From Ectobacillus sp. JY-23 (GTDB lineage Bacteria; Bacillota; Bacilli; Bacillales; Bacillaceae_G), in assembly GCF_023022965.1 (NCBI RefSeq), contig NZ_CP095462.1, forward strand, positions 930,001-994,000: a DNA stretch of 64,000 nt, read 5' to 3'. This document shows, in pieces, positions 27,694-38,037 of this stretch. The notes under the pieces are model-generated. The model did not search any database and was not told the DNA's origin. It saw only the letters and a program-made list of their open reading frames with translations. Both the position numbers and the translations under genes were made by a program. Position 1 is the first letter of the stretch. Each line of letters starts with the position of its first letter.

Positions 27694-27828
27694 ATGGGAA
27701 AAGACCGTCAAGAACGTAAAATGAAGCAATCACGTCGGACAGAATCGGATCGTGATCAATCATTACAATATAAAGGCGCAACGGGTTTAGACACACCGGA
27801 GCAAGCCCGAAAGCAAAATCAACACTAA
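27694..27828 (+). CDS. ypzI: YpzI-like small protein
   Basis: A 44-residue, strongly charged protein: MGKDRQERKMKQSRRTES at the start, then DQSLQYKGATGL. A perfect AGGAGGTGA lies 9 bases before the ATG. It is one of few plus-strand genes here, divergent from yphA. The composition (Arg/Lys/Gln-rich, no hydrophobic core) suggests an intrinsically disordered or nucleic-acid-coating peptide. It matches the YpzI family found at the same locus in B. subtilis. Function not established. Confidence 0.8.
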   Translation: MGKDRQERKMKQSRRTESDRDQSLQYKGATGLDTPEQARKQNQH

Positions 27829-27937
27829 CAAACACTTGCTTTATGTAATATATTTTCATTTCGCGCCAGTTTCCAATTTTGTATACTATTGCGTTCAGTG
27901 AAATATTATGTTCTTAATAAAAATACTATCTTAAAAA

Positions 27938-29020
<1,083 letters not shown>

Positions 29021-29024
29021 CTAA

Positions 29025-30167
29025 TTACTTTTTTAATTTCTTTAATTGCTCACCAATAATATCTCCCAATTGGAACATAGAGGTATCCGCAGATGGTTGA
29101 TATTGACTAAAGTCCTCATTTACTTCAGGCTCTTCCTCTTGTGTTTCTTTAATACTCAAAGAAATTCTTTTCTCTTTCACGTTCACTTCTAACACTTTTA
29201 CTTGAACTGTTTCTCCTACTGTTAATACTTCATTTGGATTTTTAATGTGACGATTTGCAATTTGAGAAACATGAACCAATCCTTCTACAGACGGCATAAT
29301 TTCAACAAAAGCACCAAATGCAACTAGCCTTCTCACTGTACCAGTAAGAATGTCACCAACTTTCACTTTGTCAGCTACCGCTTCCCAAGGACCTGGTTGC
29401 GCACCTTTAATAGATAAAGAAATACGTCCTGTATCCGCATCTACAGAAAGAACTTTTACTTTTACAACTTGTCCTTCAGCCAATACGTCAGACGGCTTTT
29501 CAACACGGTCGTGCGAAATTTGAGAGATGTGTACTAATCCGTCCACACCACCTACATTCACAAAAGCACCAAAATCAGTCAAACGCTGTACTGTGCCTTC
29601 TACTGTATCTCCTGCTTTTAAAGAAGAAATTGCTTCTTTCTTTTTGGTTTCCATCTCTGCTTCTACCACTGCTTTATGTGAAAGAATAACGCGATTTTTC
29701 TCACGATCTAACTCCACAATTTTTACAGTTAACGACTCTCCTTTATACGAAGAAAAATCTTCAACATAATGCGCTTCTACTAACGAGGCAGGAATAAAGC
29801 CGCGAACGCCCAAATCAACCACAAGACCACCATTTACAATGTCTTTAACAATTACTTCAAATGTTACTTTTTCTTCAAACTTTGCATATAGGGATTCCCA
29901 TGCCTTTTCAGCATCAACAGCACGCTTGGAAAGGACAAGATCATCTTCTTCAAGCTTAATAACCTTAAGCTGTAATGTCTGCCCTTCCTGTACAGCATCG
30001 CTTGCAGTTTCAATATGAACATTTGCAAGTTCACTGATTGGAATTACACCATCTGTTTTGTAGCCAACATCCACAAGCACTTGTTTATCTTCCACTTTTG
30101 TAACTTGACCTGTTACAACATCGCCAACTTGCAATGTAGTAACTTCTTCATTCATCTTTTCAACCAT
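29025..30167 (-). CDS. ypfD: 30S ribosomal protein S1 homologue (YpfD)
   Basis: A 380-residue protein with four S1 RNA-binding domains, each of about 70 residues opening with a [24 protein letters not shown]-type strand and containing the (G)LVHISQI or SLSIK signature. Gram-positive S1 proteins of this length are shorter than E. coli S1 (six domains). The start at 30167 has GGGAGG seven bases upstream. The acidic linker [10 protein letters not shown] precedes the C-terminus. It probably aids RNA binding or translation; dispensability in B. subtilis suggests an accessory role. Confidence 0.92.
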   Translation of the reverse strand: MVEKMNEEVTTLQVGDVVTGQVTKVEDKQVLVDVGYKTDGVIPISELANVHIETASDAVQEGQTLQLKVIKLEEDDLVLSKRAVDAEKAWESLYAKFEEKVTFEVIVKDIVNGGLVVDLGVRGFIPASLVEAHYVEDFSSYKGESLTVKIVELDREKNRVILSHKAVVEAEMETKKKEAISSLKAGDTVEGTVQRLTDFGAFVNVGGVDGLVHISQISHDRVEKPSDVLAEGQVVKVKVLSVDADTGRISLSIKGAQPGPWEAVADKVKVGDILTGTVRRLVAFGAFVEIMPSVEGLVHVSQIANRHIKNPNEVLTVGETVQVKVLEVNVKEKRISLSIKETQEEEPEVNEDFSQYQPSADTSMFQLGDIIGEQLKKLKK

Positions 30168-30343
30168 GCAAATACCTCCCTAATTAAAATGGCTCAGCAT
30201 ATGTATATACGAAATGAGAAGAAATTCTCATTTGCATGCCCTGTATTTACTTTCATACACGCACTTTAGCAGACTATTTCAAAAATATCTTTCCCTACTA
30301 ACTTCTAACAAATTGACGAATTTGTCAAGTCATTTGTCTCCAT

Positions 30344-30378
30344 ATAAAAATAAGGAATGGGTTAAGACCCATTCCTTA
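30344..30378 (-). terminator. terminator of cmk
   Basis: AAGGAATGGGT / ACCCATTCCTT perfect 11-base stem with T-rich tail on the minus strand, overlapping the cmk stop. Confidence 0.9.
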
Positions 30379-31050
30379 TTGTGCTAGTTTCTTTACAGCA
30401 ATATCCATAATCTTGTCCACAACTTCATTAATAGATAACGATGTTGTATCTAATTCAATCGCATCTGCTGCTTTGCGAAGCGGTGAAACTTCTCTTTCCG
30501 AATCCAACTGATCACGTTTTGCAATTTCTTGTTGCAACTGAATTAAATCTGAAGGAAAGTTTTTGGAAAGATTTTCAGCGTGTCGACGCTGTGCTCTTTC
30601 TTCCACAGAAGCCAAAAGAAAAATCTTAACCTCCGCATTCGGTAATACATGCGTACCAATATCACGACCATCCATTACCACGCCACCTTTAGAGCCTAGT
30701 TCCTGTTGTCTGCGCACCATTTCTTCACGCACTAAACGGTGCTTCGCCGTGATAGATACTTCATTTGTAACTTCAGGTGTTCTAATAATTTCAGTTACAT
30801 CTTCTCCATTTATAAGAACAGTTTGACCGGATGCCGTATTCTCAAATGAAATGTCAATACTTTGTAAAATTTCAACAAGCTCGTTTTCACTATTCAAATC
30901 TACTCCGGTACGTTGTCCAGCAAATGTTAACGCACGATACATAGCACCAGTATCAATATACACGTAGGATAATTTAGCAGCAATAATCTTAGCAACAGTA
31001 CTTTTTCCTGCCGCTGCAGGTCCATCAATTGCAATAGAAATTGGTTTCAT
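30376..31050 (-). CDS. cmk: cytidylate kinase
   Basis: A 224-residue NMP kinase that phosphorylates CMP and dCMP. P-loop [10 protein letters not shown] is at residues 9-18; the substrate-binding DTGAMYRAL and [12 protein letters not shown] follow, and the LID region contains [14 protein letters not shown]. Its length and motifs are complete. GGGGGCTTACT precedes the ATG. Order ypfB-cmk-ypfD is that of B. subtilis, though a terminator lies between ypfB and cmk here. Confidence 0.96.
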   Translation of the reverse strand: MKPISIAIDGPAAAGKSTVAKIIAAKLSYVYIDTGAMYRALTFAGQRTGVDLNSENELVEILQSIDISFENTASGQTVLINGEDVTEIIRTPEVTNEVSITAKHRLVREEMVRRQQELGSKGGVVMDGRDIGTHVLPNAEVKIFLLASVEERAQRRHAENLSKNFPSDLIQLQQEIAKRDQLDSEREVSPLRKAADAIELDTTSLSINEVVDKIMDIAVKKLAQ

Positions 31051-31075
31051 AGTAAGCCCCCATTAAAACATAATG

Positions 31076-31102
31076 AAAAGCAGGGTGCTTCCCTGCTTTA
31101 GC
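31076..31102 (-). terminator. terminator between ypfB and cmk
   Basis: AAAGCAGGG / CCCTGCTTT stem with TTTTC tail on the minus strand, only about 25 bases ahead of the cmk start. Confidence 0.8.
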
Positions 31103-31261
31103 ACTTTTAATTATGCGTAAATTTCTCAAGCTATTGTATCATAAAAATTGACATAAATGCACCCATAAAATAAAACTTCAATTGAGGCAATCTTTTGCTT
31201 CATTCTTTACGTTAAGCGAGTGTCTTGGCAGAGACAATGAAGTACATCACCTATAGCACTT

Positions 31262-31471
31262 TTATATGAAAAGTTTCTCTAGTTTAACAACAGGTAATAC
31301 AAAGCTGCATTTTATCACCTGCTCGGTAACCTCTTTCCATACCCCTTCATATAACACCAGCTTGTTTGTATACCGAGCAATTGGTTCGTATGTAAGTAGC
31401 ACTTGACTTAAAACTAATAAAATGAATTGTGCTGTAACCAGTTTTATTAACATACGCTCAATCTGTTCCAC
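31262..31471 (-). CDS. ypfB: YpfB-like DUF5359 small membrane protein
   Basis: A 69-residue protein with one N-terminal membrane helix (residues about 8-27) and a soluble tail ending VKLEKLFI. The start is GTG with AGAGGTG eight bases upstream. Position upstream of cmk and overall pattern (IKLVTAQFILLVLSQVLL then PIARYTNKLV) match the YpfB/DUF5359 family. The ypfA (PilZ) gene that precedes it in B. subtilis is not next to it here. Function unknown. Confidence 0.78.
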   Translation of the reverse strand: MEQIERMLIKLVTAQFILLVLSQVLLTYEPIARYTNKLVLYEGVWKEVTEQVIKCSFVLPVVKLEKLFI

Positions 31472-31600
31472 GCTATTGTCACCTCTATGTTAGTTTGAAG
31501 CTTGGAGAAAAAATTATGCGCAACCTAATATTTTTTCATTGTCGAACTTTCCCTCTTCATGATATCGTCATAATGTATTGCTAAGAAAGGCGGACAGCTT

Positions 31601-32554
31601 ATGAAAAATATTCTTGTATTGCATACAGGTGGCACAATTGCCATGGAGGAAGAACAAGGGTTTGTCAAACAACCAAACGATAACCCATTACTGCGTTTTA
31701 AATTGCCTTCGAATGAAGTTCATTTAATTGTAGAAAACGTATTTCACCTTCCTTCTCCGCATATGACACCAAAAGAAATGCTACAATTGCAGCAATTAAT
31801 TGACACTCGCAACGATATTGATGGTGTAGTCATTACACACGGGACAGATACTTTAGAAGAAACAGCCTATTTTCTAGATTTAACCGTCCAAGCGAATATA
31901 CCTGTTGTAGTGACAGGGGCCATGCGTTCTAGCAACGAATTAGGATCAGATGGATTGTACAATTTCTTGTCTGCTGTAAAAGTTGCAAGTAGCGAAGAAG
32001 CCAAAGGAAAAGGAGTTTTAGTTGTATTAAATGATGAAATTCACTGTGCAACGAATGTAACAAAGACACATACTAGCAATGTCGCTACTTTTCAAAGCCC
32101 ACAGTACGGTCCTATCGGTCTTGTAACAAAGCGTGGTGTGGTATTTCATCAAGCCATTCTACATCGCGATAATTACAAGATTCATAATATAACAAAGCAA
32201 GCTTTACTTCTCAAAGCCTATGCAGGCATGGATGGTACAATGCTCGAGATTATCGAAAAACTCCCTGTAGACGGGTTGGTAATTGAAGCATTTGGTCAAG
32301 GAAACCTACCACCTTCCACTATACCGGTTATTAAAAGGCTGTTAAATAAAGGAGTCTCTATTGTCCTTGTCTCGCGTTGCTTTAATGGCATTGCACAAGA
32401 TGTGTATTCCTATGAAGGGGGAGGCAAACAACTTAAGGAAATGGGTGTTATTTTCACCAATGGGCTTAGCGGACAAAAAGCACGTATCAAACTTTTAGTA
32501 GCTCTAGAAGTAGCTGCTACAACTCAAGATCTTGAACAAATGTTTCAACATTAA
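31601..32554 (+). CDS. ansA: L-asparaginase, type I
   Basis: A 317-residue asparaginase without signal peptide, so cytoplasmic. The two active threonines are in HTGGTIAM (residues 9-16) and VITHGTDTLEET; the K of VVTGAMRSSNELGSDG region and the GQGNLPP loop also fit. It hydrolyses asparagine to aspartate and ammonia. AAAGGCGG precedes the ATG by 7 bases. Transcribed alone on the plus strand, divergent from ypfB and convergent with ypdA. Confidence 0.93.
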   Translation: MKNILVLHTGGTIAMEEEQGFVKQPNDNPLLRFKLPSNEVHLIVENVFHLPSPHMTPKEMLQLQQLIDTRNDIDGVVITHGTDTLEETAYFLDLTVQANIPVVVTGAMRSSNELGSDGLYNFLSAVKVASSEEAKGKGVLVVLNDEIHCATNVTKTHTSNVATFQSPQYGPIGLVTKRGVVFHQAILHRDNYKIHNITKQALLLKAYAGMDGTMLEIIEKLPVDGLVIEAFGQGNLPPSTIPVIKRLLNKGVSIVLVSRCFNGIAQDVYSYEGGGKQLKEMGVIFTNGLSGQKARIKLLVALEVAATTQDLEQMFQH

Positions 32555-32599
32555 ACACATTGAACAAATCATTTATACTCCTAAAAAAGAGAATGACTA

Positions 32600-32639
32600 A
32601 AATAATAAAAGAAGAGGACATCCTCTTCTTTTATTATTG
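32600..32639. terminator. bidirectional terminator between ansA and ypdA
   Basis: A 17-base nearly perfect stem centred on AGAGGACATCCTCT, with A and T runs on both sides, between converging genes. Confidence 0.9.
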
Positions 32640-33608
32640 CCGTTTTTTGATTTCTTGCGCTATTAAACCACCGTGAAAACGCCCATTCTCAATAAAAATT
32701 TCATTGGCATTGTTTCCAGCAGCAATTACCCCTGCTATAAATACACCCGCAGCATTTGTTTCCATTGTGTATTCATTATATACAGGTCTCCCTGTTTCAG
32801 AATCGATTTGCACACCCATACGCTTTAGAAAGCTGTGGTCTGGGTGATACCCCGTCATCGCAAATACAAAGTCATTAGCAATCGTAAATTGCTCTCTGTC
32901 CACACTATATGTTACATGCTGATCAGCAATCTCCTCCACACATGCACGAAAGACCATTTTAATTGTTCCATCACGTACTAATGCATCAAACTCTGGCAAT
33001 ATCCACGGCTTTACACTTTTAGAATATTCATTTCCTCGATATAAGACCGTCACCTTCGCACCTGCCTTCACAAGTTCAAGTGCCGCATCAACACTAGAAT
33101 TTTTCCCTCCGATTACCGCGACATTCAAATCAAAATACGGATGTGCTTCTTTAAAATAGTGCGCAACTTTAGGAAGATCTTCGCCAGGTACACCCATATA
33201 ATTAGGACTATCATAATAGCCAGTAGCTAAAATGATATATTTAGTCTGGTATGTGATTTCTTTGCCTTGTTTATTGGTACGCACAATAAATCCGTCAGCA
33301 CTGCGAGTTGCTTCTTCTACTTTTTCAAAAGAATGAATGCGCAACTTTTTCCGTTTCACCACTTCTCGATAATATGCTAAAGCTTGATTTCGGACCGGCT
33401 TGCGATTTTCTGTAATGAATGGAACGTCACCAATCTCCAGCTTTTCACTCGAAGAAAAAAAGGTTTGATGTGTCGGGTAATGATAAATAGCATTTACAAT
33501 GTTACCTTTTTCAATAATGAGCGCATCAATACCGACATCTTGCAGGGCAATTGCAGCAGCTAGCCCACACGGACCAGCACCAACAATAATGACATGTTCG
33601 TTTTTCAT
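32634..33608 (-). CDS. ypdA: bacillithiol disulfide reductase YpdA
   Basis: A 324-residue FAD/NADPH oxidoreductase. The FAD loop is VGAGPCGLAAAIAL at the N-terminus; the NADPH loop is VIGGKNSSVDAALEL; a second FAD contact lies near VFIAGVIAAGNNANEIFIENG. There is no CxxC pair, which separates YpdA from thioredoxin reductase. It recycles oxidised bacillithiol, so the organism likely makes that thiol. ATG 33608 is chosen because AAGGAG is nine bases upstream and a TTG at 33617 would abut it. Length equals B. subtilis YpdA. Confidence 0.92.
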   Translation of the reverse strand: MKNEHVIIVGAGPCGLAAAIALQDVGIDALIIEKGNIVNAIYHYPTHQTFFSSSEKLEIGDVPFITENRKPVRNQALAYYREVVKRKKLRIHSFEKVEEATRSADGFIVRTNKQGKEITYQTKYIILATGYYDSPNYMGVPGEDLPKVAHYFKEAHPYFDLNVAVIGGKNSSVDAALELVKAGAKVTVLYRGNEYSKSVKPWILPEFDALVRDGTIKMVFRACVEEIADQHVTYSVDREQFTIANDFVFAMTGYHPDHSFLKRMGVQIDSETGRPVYNEYTMETNAAGVFIAGVIAAGNNANEIFIENGRFHGGLIAQEIKKRQ

Positions 33609-33663
33609 TTGCTTCAACTCCTTACTTACCTCAATATTATGTCACGAAACAAAAAATCTGTCC

Positions 33664-33697
33664 AAAAAGAAAATGCCCATCTATTTTGATGAGCATC
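33664..33697 (-). terminator. probable terminator of the amidase gene
   Basis: ATGCTCATC / GATGGGCAT imperfect stem followed by TTTTCTTTTT on the minus strand. Confidence 0.65.
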
Positions 33698-33705
33698 ACT
33701 TGTGA

Positions 33706-34239
33706 TCAAGTACGAAAGGAAACATACATTCGATATACATCTGCTAAGAATTGCGTAAAAGAAATGCCTTGTTGCTTTAACACTTCAAGTGGATCAATTT
33801 TCCGAGCTGGATCTAACATTTTGTGCGTCACAATATCTTTTTTCGGATTCAGTCCATATCTTTGACATAGATATGCATGATACCATACAAATTTCGTATA
33901 CGCATCCCAAAAGTTAATATCTCCTCCATAACAAAGTTCAACACCAATTGCCGCATTATTCGCATTGTAACCGTATATTTCGTTATCTGTAGGTACACTG
34001 TAGCGGACGTGATACGCAACCTCATCTAGTGGGATGATTTCAATAATCCGCTTATCGTCAATAAATGTATGCGCTGAGGACTTTGGTTGTACTTCTTCAA
34101 AGAAATCTCGATTTCCAATCGCATTGCTGCCCGGGTTACCTGTATCATGACAAACGATGAACCTTCTTTTTGGCACCTTAATTCCCGGACGTGAGTTACC
34201 GTAGGAAATAAACACTCTTTCTATTGGAAACATGACCAT
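33706..34239 (-). CDS. small N-acetylmuramoyl-L-alanine amidase (amidase_2 type)
   Basis: A 177-residue zinc amidase domain that would cleave the bond between MurNAc and L-Ala of peptidoglycan. Zinc ligands fit the His of VCHDTGNPG (near 31) and the His of VTHKMLDP; the KIDP lysine and the YHVRYS and GVELCYGG strands are as in CwlA/XlyA-type enzymes. There is no signal peptide and no wall-binding domain, so release would need lysis, a holin or another route. AGGGGAG lies upstream of the ATG. No phage genes surround it. Confidence 0.88.
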   Translation of the reverse strand: MVMFPIERVFISYGNSRPGIKVPKRRFIVCHDTGNPGSNAIGNRDFFEEVQPKSSAHTFIDDKRIIEIIPLDEVAYHVRYSVPTDNEIYGYNANNAAIGVELCYGGDINFWDAYTKFVWYHAYLCQRYGLNPKKDIVTHKMLDPARKIDPLEVLKQQGISFTQFLADVYRMYVSFRT

Positions 34240-34324
34240 GCAAGCATCGCTCCCCGTTCATACTTCCTTATATATGTATTCCATCTATTTTTAAAACTAG
34301 AACTGATGTCCAATCAGGTAAATT

Positions 34325-34528
34325 TTATAAGTTAACCGCATCCATTACTACAGAAATGATAACCAAGCTTGTAAGAATGACAAACGAAGTGGCGTAAAAA
34401 CCATAAAACCATAGCTGATCTTGTTTTGTCTCTAATCCAAAAAAATCATTTACATCAATTTTCATTCTCTCGGATGTTTTTTCTTTTTTCACTGGCAGAA
34501 TATATGTTGCATCATATATTGCTTTCAT
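34325..34528 (-). CDS. small single-helix membrane protein, unknown
   Basis: A 67-residue protein. Residues 1-40 are soluble and charged (KKEKTSERMKIDVNDFF); residues 42-63 form one membrane helix (FVILTSLVIISVVMDA). GGGGGCG lies five bases before the ATG at 34528. It stands alone between the amidase and gudB. I do not recognise a family. The good ribosome-binding site and clear bipartite structure support it as a real gene. Confidence 0.6.
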   Translation of the reverse strand: MKAIYDATYILPVKKEKTSERMKIDVNDFFGLETKQDQLWFYGFYATSFVILTSLVIISVVMDAVNL

Positions 34529-34811
34529 TTAAACGCCCCCTCTGTTTTTACTTTGCCTACAAAAAGTATAGCATAAACAACAAAACCGAACAAGTGTTCT
34601 TTTTATTTTCTGCCGCAACTTTCCGTAAGTAATCTGCGGATTTTACCAATTCATTTATACGGAGCTTTCATGAACCTACTGTTTCGCTATTTCATTACCT
34701 GCTCTCGAAAAAATGCATGTTCTAGGATTCTGTTATTACTCTGCATCACACACCAGCTGTAGTACTTATATAAGTAATATATACACTTGTAAAATCTACA
34801 ATTCATTCCAT
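34529..34811. other. gap with no supported gene
   Basis: About 280 bases. It holds the upstream region of the 67-residue gene and an isolated 30-codon frame on the plus strand (34669-34761) that was not accepted. No repeat or RNA element was recognised. Confidence 0.5.
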
Positions 34812-34842
34812 AAAAAAAAGCGATGATAATCATCGCTTTTTA
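34812..34842 (-). terminator. terminator of gudB
   Basis: AAAAAGCGATGA / TCATCGCTTTTT perfect stem overlapping the stop codon. Confidence 0.92.
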
Positions 34843-36117
34843 CACCCATCCTCTGAAGCGGCTTGCTTCAGCCATCTTTCTAACCCCTACCATGTAAGCG
34901 GCTAAACGCATATTCACTTTACGTACCTGCGACGTTTCGTAAATTGCATCAAAAGATTTTACCATTACTTTTTCCAAACGCTCTTCCACTTCTTCTTCGG
35001 TCCAGTAATAACCTTGGTTATTCTGTACCCACTCAAAATAAGAAACTGTTACACCACCTGCACTTGCCAATACATCAGGTACTAGCAAAATGCCTCGTTC
35101 TGTTAAAATTTTTGTAGCTTCTAGCGTAGTAGGTCCGTTCGCTGCTTCTACAACAATCTTAGCTTTAATATTGCTTGCATTGACTTCTGTAATCTGGTTT
35201 TCAATCGCAGCAGGGACCAATATATCACATTCAAGTTCAAGCAATTCTTTATTTGAAATTGTGTTTTCAAACAATTTAGTTACTGTTCCGAAACTGTCAC
35301 GGCGGTCCAATAAATAGTCAATATCCAAGCCTTCCGGGTCATACAGAGCACCGTAAGCATCGGAAATACCGATTACCTTTGCTCCCGCATCGTGCATAAA
35401 TTTGGCCAAAAAGCTTCCTGCATTACCAAAGCCTTGTACCACAACACGAGCACCTTCAATATTAATACCTTTTCGTTTTGCTGCTTCACGAATACAAATT
35501 GTTACACCTTTTGCTGTTGCGGTCTCACGACCGTGCGATCCGCCCAACACAAGTGGCTTACCTGTAATAAATCCTGGTGAATTAAATTCATCAATACGGC
35601 TGTACTCATCCATCATCCATGCCATAATTTGTGAATTTGTAAAAACGTCTGGTGCAGGTATATCTTTTGTAGGTCCTACGATTTGGCTGATTGCACGTAC
35701 GTAACCACGACTTAGTCGCTCAAGCTCTCGGAAAGACATTTCGCGTGGATCACAAACGATACCGCCCTTACCTCCTCCATACGGTAAATCTACGATACCA
35801 CACTTCAAACTCATCCATATAGAAAGGGCTTTCACCTCATTTTCTGTTACATTAGGATGAAAACGAATACCACCTTTTGTTGGACCAACAGCATCGTTGT
35901 GTTGCGCACGATAACCAGTAAAAATCTTTACTGTTCCATCATCCATTCTCACTGGAATTTTAACAGTCATCATACGTACAGGCTCTTTCAGCAATTCGTA
36001 CACTTCTTGAGGATAGCCTAGTTTTTCTAGCGCTTCTTTGATGACAACCTGTGTGGGTTTCAATACGTCTAAGTGTTCTTCCCTTTGTTGTGCGTGATCT
36101 CCCTTATCGGCTACCAT
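34840..36117 (-). CDS. gudB: NAD-specific glutamate dehydrogenase
   Basis: A 425-residue catabolic enzyme, glutamate to 2-oxoglutarate plus ammonia. Active-site stretches are GPTKGGIRFHPNV, LPYGGGKGGI (the catalytic lysine region) and AINGSDP-like PVLASAGGVTVSYFEW; the NAD domain opens with VVQGFGNAGSFLA. B. subtilis 168 gudB is silenced by a 9-base duplication at EVKALS; here that stretch occurs once, so the enzyme should be active. Upstream are a GGGGG ribosome site and a likely promoter. rocG would be the alternative symbol; position next to ypdA favours gudB. Confidence 0.93.
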   Translation of the reverse strand: MVADKGDHAQQREEHLDVLKPTQVVIKEALEKLGYPQEVYELLKEPVRMMTVKIPVRMDDGTVKIFTGYRAQHNDAVGPTKGGIRFHPNVTENEVKALSIWMSLKCGIVDLPYGGGKGGIVCDPREMSFRELERLSRGYVRAISQIVGPTKDIPAPDVFTNSQIMAWMMDEYSRIDEFNSPGFITGKPLVLGGSHGRETATAKGVTICIREAAKRKGINIEGARVVVQGFGNAGSFLAKFMHDAGAKVIGISDAYGALYDPEGLDIDYLLDRRDSFGTVTKLFENTISNKELLELECDILVPAAIENQITEVNASNIKAKIVVEAANGPTTLEATKILTERGILLVPDVLASAGGVTVSYFEWVQNNQGYYWTEEEVEERLEKVMVKSFDAIYETSQVRKVNMRLAAYMVGVRKMAEASRFRGWV

Positions 36118-36432
36118 GATAAACCCCCTGTAATTTTCTTAATTCTTTTACATTGCTTAGTATACACCCTTGAAAGCGGAATGCAAATAGAAATCATTCA
36201 AAATTGGTATAATATTCTTCACTTTTTTGAAAACGGTTACAATTAAATTATAGTAGATTTTCTTTTTTTACAAAAGAGAAAACTTTACTTTCTTTTTTAA
36301 ATAAAATAAGCGTAACCCCTTTCTAAATCAACAATGTAATGAATATTCACCCCCATGTATTTCTAAACAACATATTACTTTGTACTTGTACTCTCTTCTA
36401 CATATTGACTCAACCATAAATTATATTAAAAT
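36118..36432. other. gudB upstream region
   Basis: A 315-base AT-rich gap without coding potential. It contains the candidate gudB promoter at 36159-36186 and, on its far side, the mecB terminator. Nothing else was recognised. Confidence 0.6.
36159..36186 (-). promoter_or_regulatory. candidate sigma-A promoter of gudB
   Basis: Minus strand: -35 TTGCAT (36181-36186), 16-base spacer, -10 TATACT (36159-36164), about 45 bases upstream of the start codon. Confidence 0.45.
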
Positions 36433-36463
36433 AAAAAAACCTCAACTTTATTCGGTTGAGGTC
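36433..36463 (-). terminator. terminator of mecB
   Basis: ACCTCAAC / GTTGAGGT stem with a TTTTTTT tail, overlapping the mecB stop. Confidence 0.88.
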
Positions 36464-37053
36464 TTCTCCGTTATAAAATATTGATATAGTTGTTGTATTG
36501 CTTTGGCAAACATTAACTCTTTACCATATTCAGCTAAGCGATAGATGGTAATGGTTGCGCTGTTTCCAAACTCAGCTAATAACGCAATCAACGATTCAGT
36601 AGCTATCTCACTTCCTTCTTCAAGAAGCAAATAAAATCGATTTTCATAAGAATATAATTTTCCACCTGTAACACCTAACGGATATAAGCGTTGCGCAAGT
36701 GCAATTATATCCTCAAAACACGCAAACTCATACAATATATCATCGCTTTCATCCAATGTTACTTGCATTTCTATAAACTCATCACTGAAATCTTCTTCCA
36801 CCCCATTATCATGGAGTTCTTTTGTAACAATGACAACCATACCTTGAGCTTGGAGAGAAAATACTTCCACCGCAATAGGGCCATCTGCTTCAAACCCAAG
36901 TTCTTTATTGGCCTCATGCATCATATCACGGAACAATTGCTGTACTTTCGGCGCATTTTTCCATAAGTCTTCCTTAGTCAATCCTCTTTCAAATAAATCA
37001 TCGAATGTAAGGAAGATTTTAATTTTATTGTAATTTAAACGTTCAAGCCTCAT
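36448..37053 (-). CDS. mecB: adaptor protein MecA 2 (YpbH)
   Basis: A 201-residue MecA-family adaptor for the ClpC protease. It begins MRLERLNYNKIKIFLTFDDL, the substrate-binding domain, and has an acidic linker (VEEDFSDEFIEMQ) then a C-terminal ClpC-binding domain (YSYENRFYLLLEE). Position beside ypbG/ypbD/recQ identifies it as MecB/YpbH rather than MecA. In B. subtilis MecB tunes competence and sporulation. It is shorter than MecA (218 residues). No anomalies. Confidence 0.92.
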   Translation of the reverse strand: MRLERLNYNKIKIFLTFDDLFERGLTKEDLWKNAPKVQQLFRDMMHEANKELGFEADGPIAVEVFSLQAQGMVVIVTKELHDNGVEEDFSDEFIEMQVTLDESDDILYEFACFEDIIALAQRLYPLGVTGGKLYSYENRFYLLLEEGSEIATESLIALLAEFGNSATITIYRLAEYGKELMFAKAIQQLYQYFITEKTSTE

Positions 37054-37122
37054 TTCTTAACCTCCTTGCCTCAAGCATCGCACCTCTATCCAGTATATGA
37101 AAGATTAAGTGGAAGGTTCTTG

Positions 37123-38013
37123 TTAAGCATTCGCCATCCACTTGTCCCATTCCTCTTTCGTCCCACCTAAGAGATACGGCTTTAATGCTTGCTTTTCTTG
37201 CTCAGGTAAAAATGCGAAAGCAATTCCTCCTAAACCCACTGAAAGATAATCATATTGCTCTCGCAACCGATTTGCAAGTTTTACAGTCGCAACAACACTG
37301 TGCGGCATTGTACTTGATAGAAATAAAAATTTGGGCTGTACTTCTTTAATCACAACATCGATGTCCTTCTCCTCAATGCTCGCTCCTAAATAAATTACCT
37401 GATAGCCCTTACGGCGTAAATAAATAGTGAAAATTAACAAACCCAGTTCATGGGACTCCCCGGGACCGCAAACCGCAATTACTTTCGGTAATACCGTGTT
37501 AACAGGTAGGTTGTGATAGATCATGCCAATTCTAGACCGTAAAAAAGACGTCGCATAGTGCTCATGTGCGCTTGTAATCTTTTTTGCCATCCACAAATCA
37601 CCAATTTTGACCAGCACCTTAGCCATCACATCTATAGTCACCTTATCAACTGAGAAAATACTAAATGCCTCGTTTAAATACTCATGTGCTTTTACCTCAT
37701 CAAATTGAAGAAGAGCATCTAAAATAGCTTCACTTAGCATTTCAGTTCGATCATCTTCCCGTTCATGCAAGCCCGTATTTAGTTGATTACTTTCTAGTAA
37801 GCTCACCGCCTGGCCAATCGTAAAGCCTTCATTAACCTTAGATAAAAGCCATCTCAATATTTTCACATGCTCTTCTGTATATAAGCGATGTCCTGCCTCA
37901 TTACGTTTAGGAGCGATAATCTGATATCGTCTTTCCCAAGCTCTAAGTGTTCCCGCTTGAATACCAAGCATGTTAGAAACTGCTTTTATGTTGTACTTCC
38001 CTGATGTTCCCAT
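37123..38013 (-). CDS. MerR-type repressor with cobalamin-binding light-sensor domain (CarH/LitR-like)
   Basis: A 296-residue regulator. Residues 1-75 form a MerR winged helix (YNIKAVSNMLGIQ, LRAWERRY). Residues about 90-170 form the four-helix cap; Trp141, Glu151 and His152 make the W-x9-EH motif of CarH-type proteins that shields the adenosyl group. Residues 175-290 are the B12 domain with E186-x-H188-x2-G191, the lower-ligand motif. Such proteins bind DNA as adenosylcobalamin-bound tetramers in the dark and let go in light. LitR of B. megaterium is the closest named example. Target genes are not visible nearby. It follows mecB's start side and stands 24 bases upstream of ypbG's stop. Confidence 0.88.
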   Translation of the reverse strand: MGTSGKYNIKAVSNMLGIQAGTLRAWERRYQIIAPKRNEAGHRLYTEEHVKILRWLLSKVNEGFTIGQAVSLLESNQLNTGLHEREDDRTEMLSEAILDALLQFDEVKAHEYLNEAFSIFSVDKVTIDVMAKVLVKIGDLWMAKKITSAHEHYATSFLRSRIGMIYHNLPVNTVLPKVIAVCGPGESHELGLLIFTIYLRRKGYQVIYLGASIEEKDIDVVIKEVQPKFLFLSSTMPHSVVATVKLANRLREQYDYLSVGLGGIAFAFLPEQEKQALKPYLLGGTKEEWDKWMANA

Positions 38014-38037
38014 ATCCTTTTCCCACCTTACTTTATA

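Noticed and set aside
34669-34761. 30-codon plus-strand frame with CGGAG before an ATG
   Set aside because: Very short, no family, composition like random AT-rich DNA, and no promoter or terminator around it.
34840-36117. Possible cryptic gudB with duplicated codons as in B. subtilis 168
   Set aside because: The EVKALS stretch occurs once, so the 9-base duplication is absent and the enzyme should be active.
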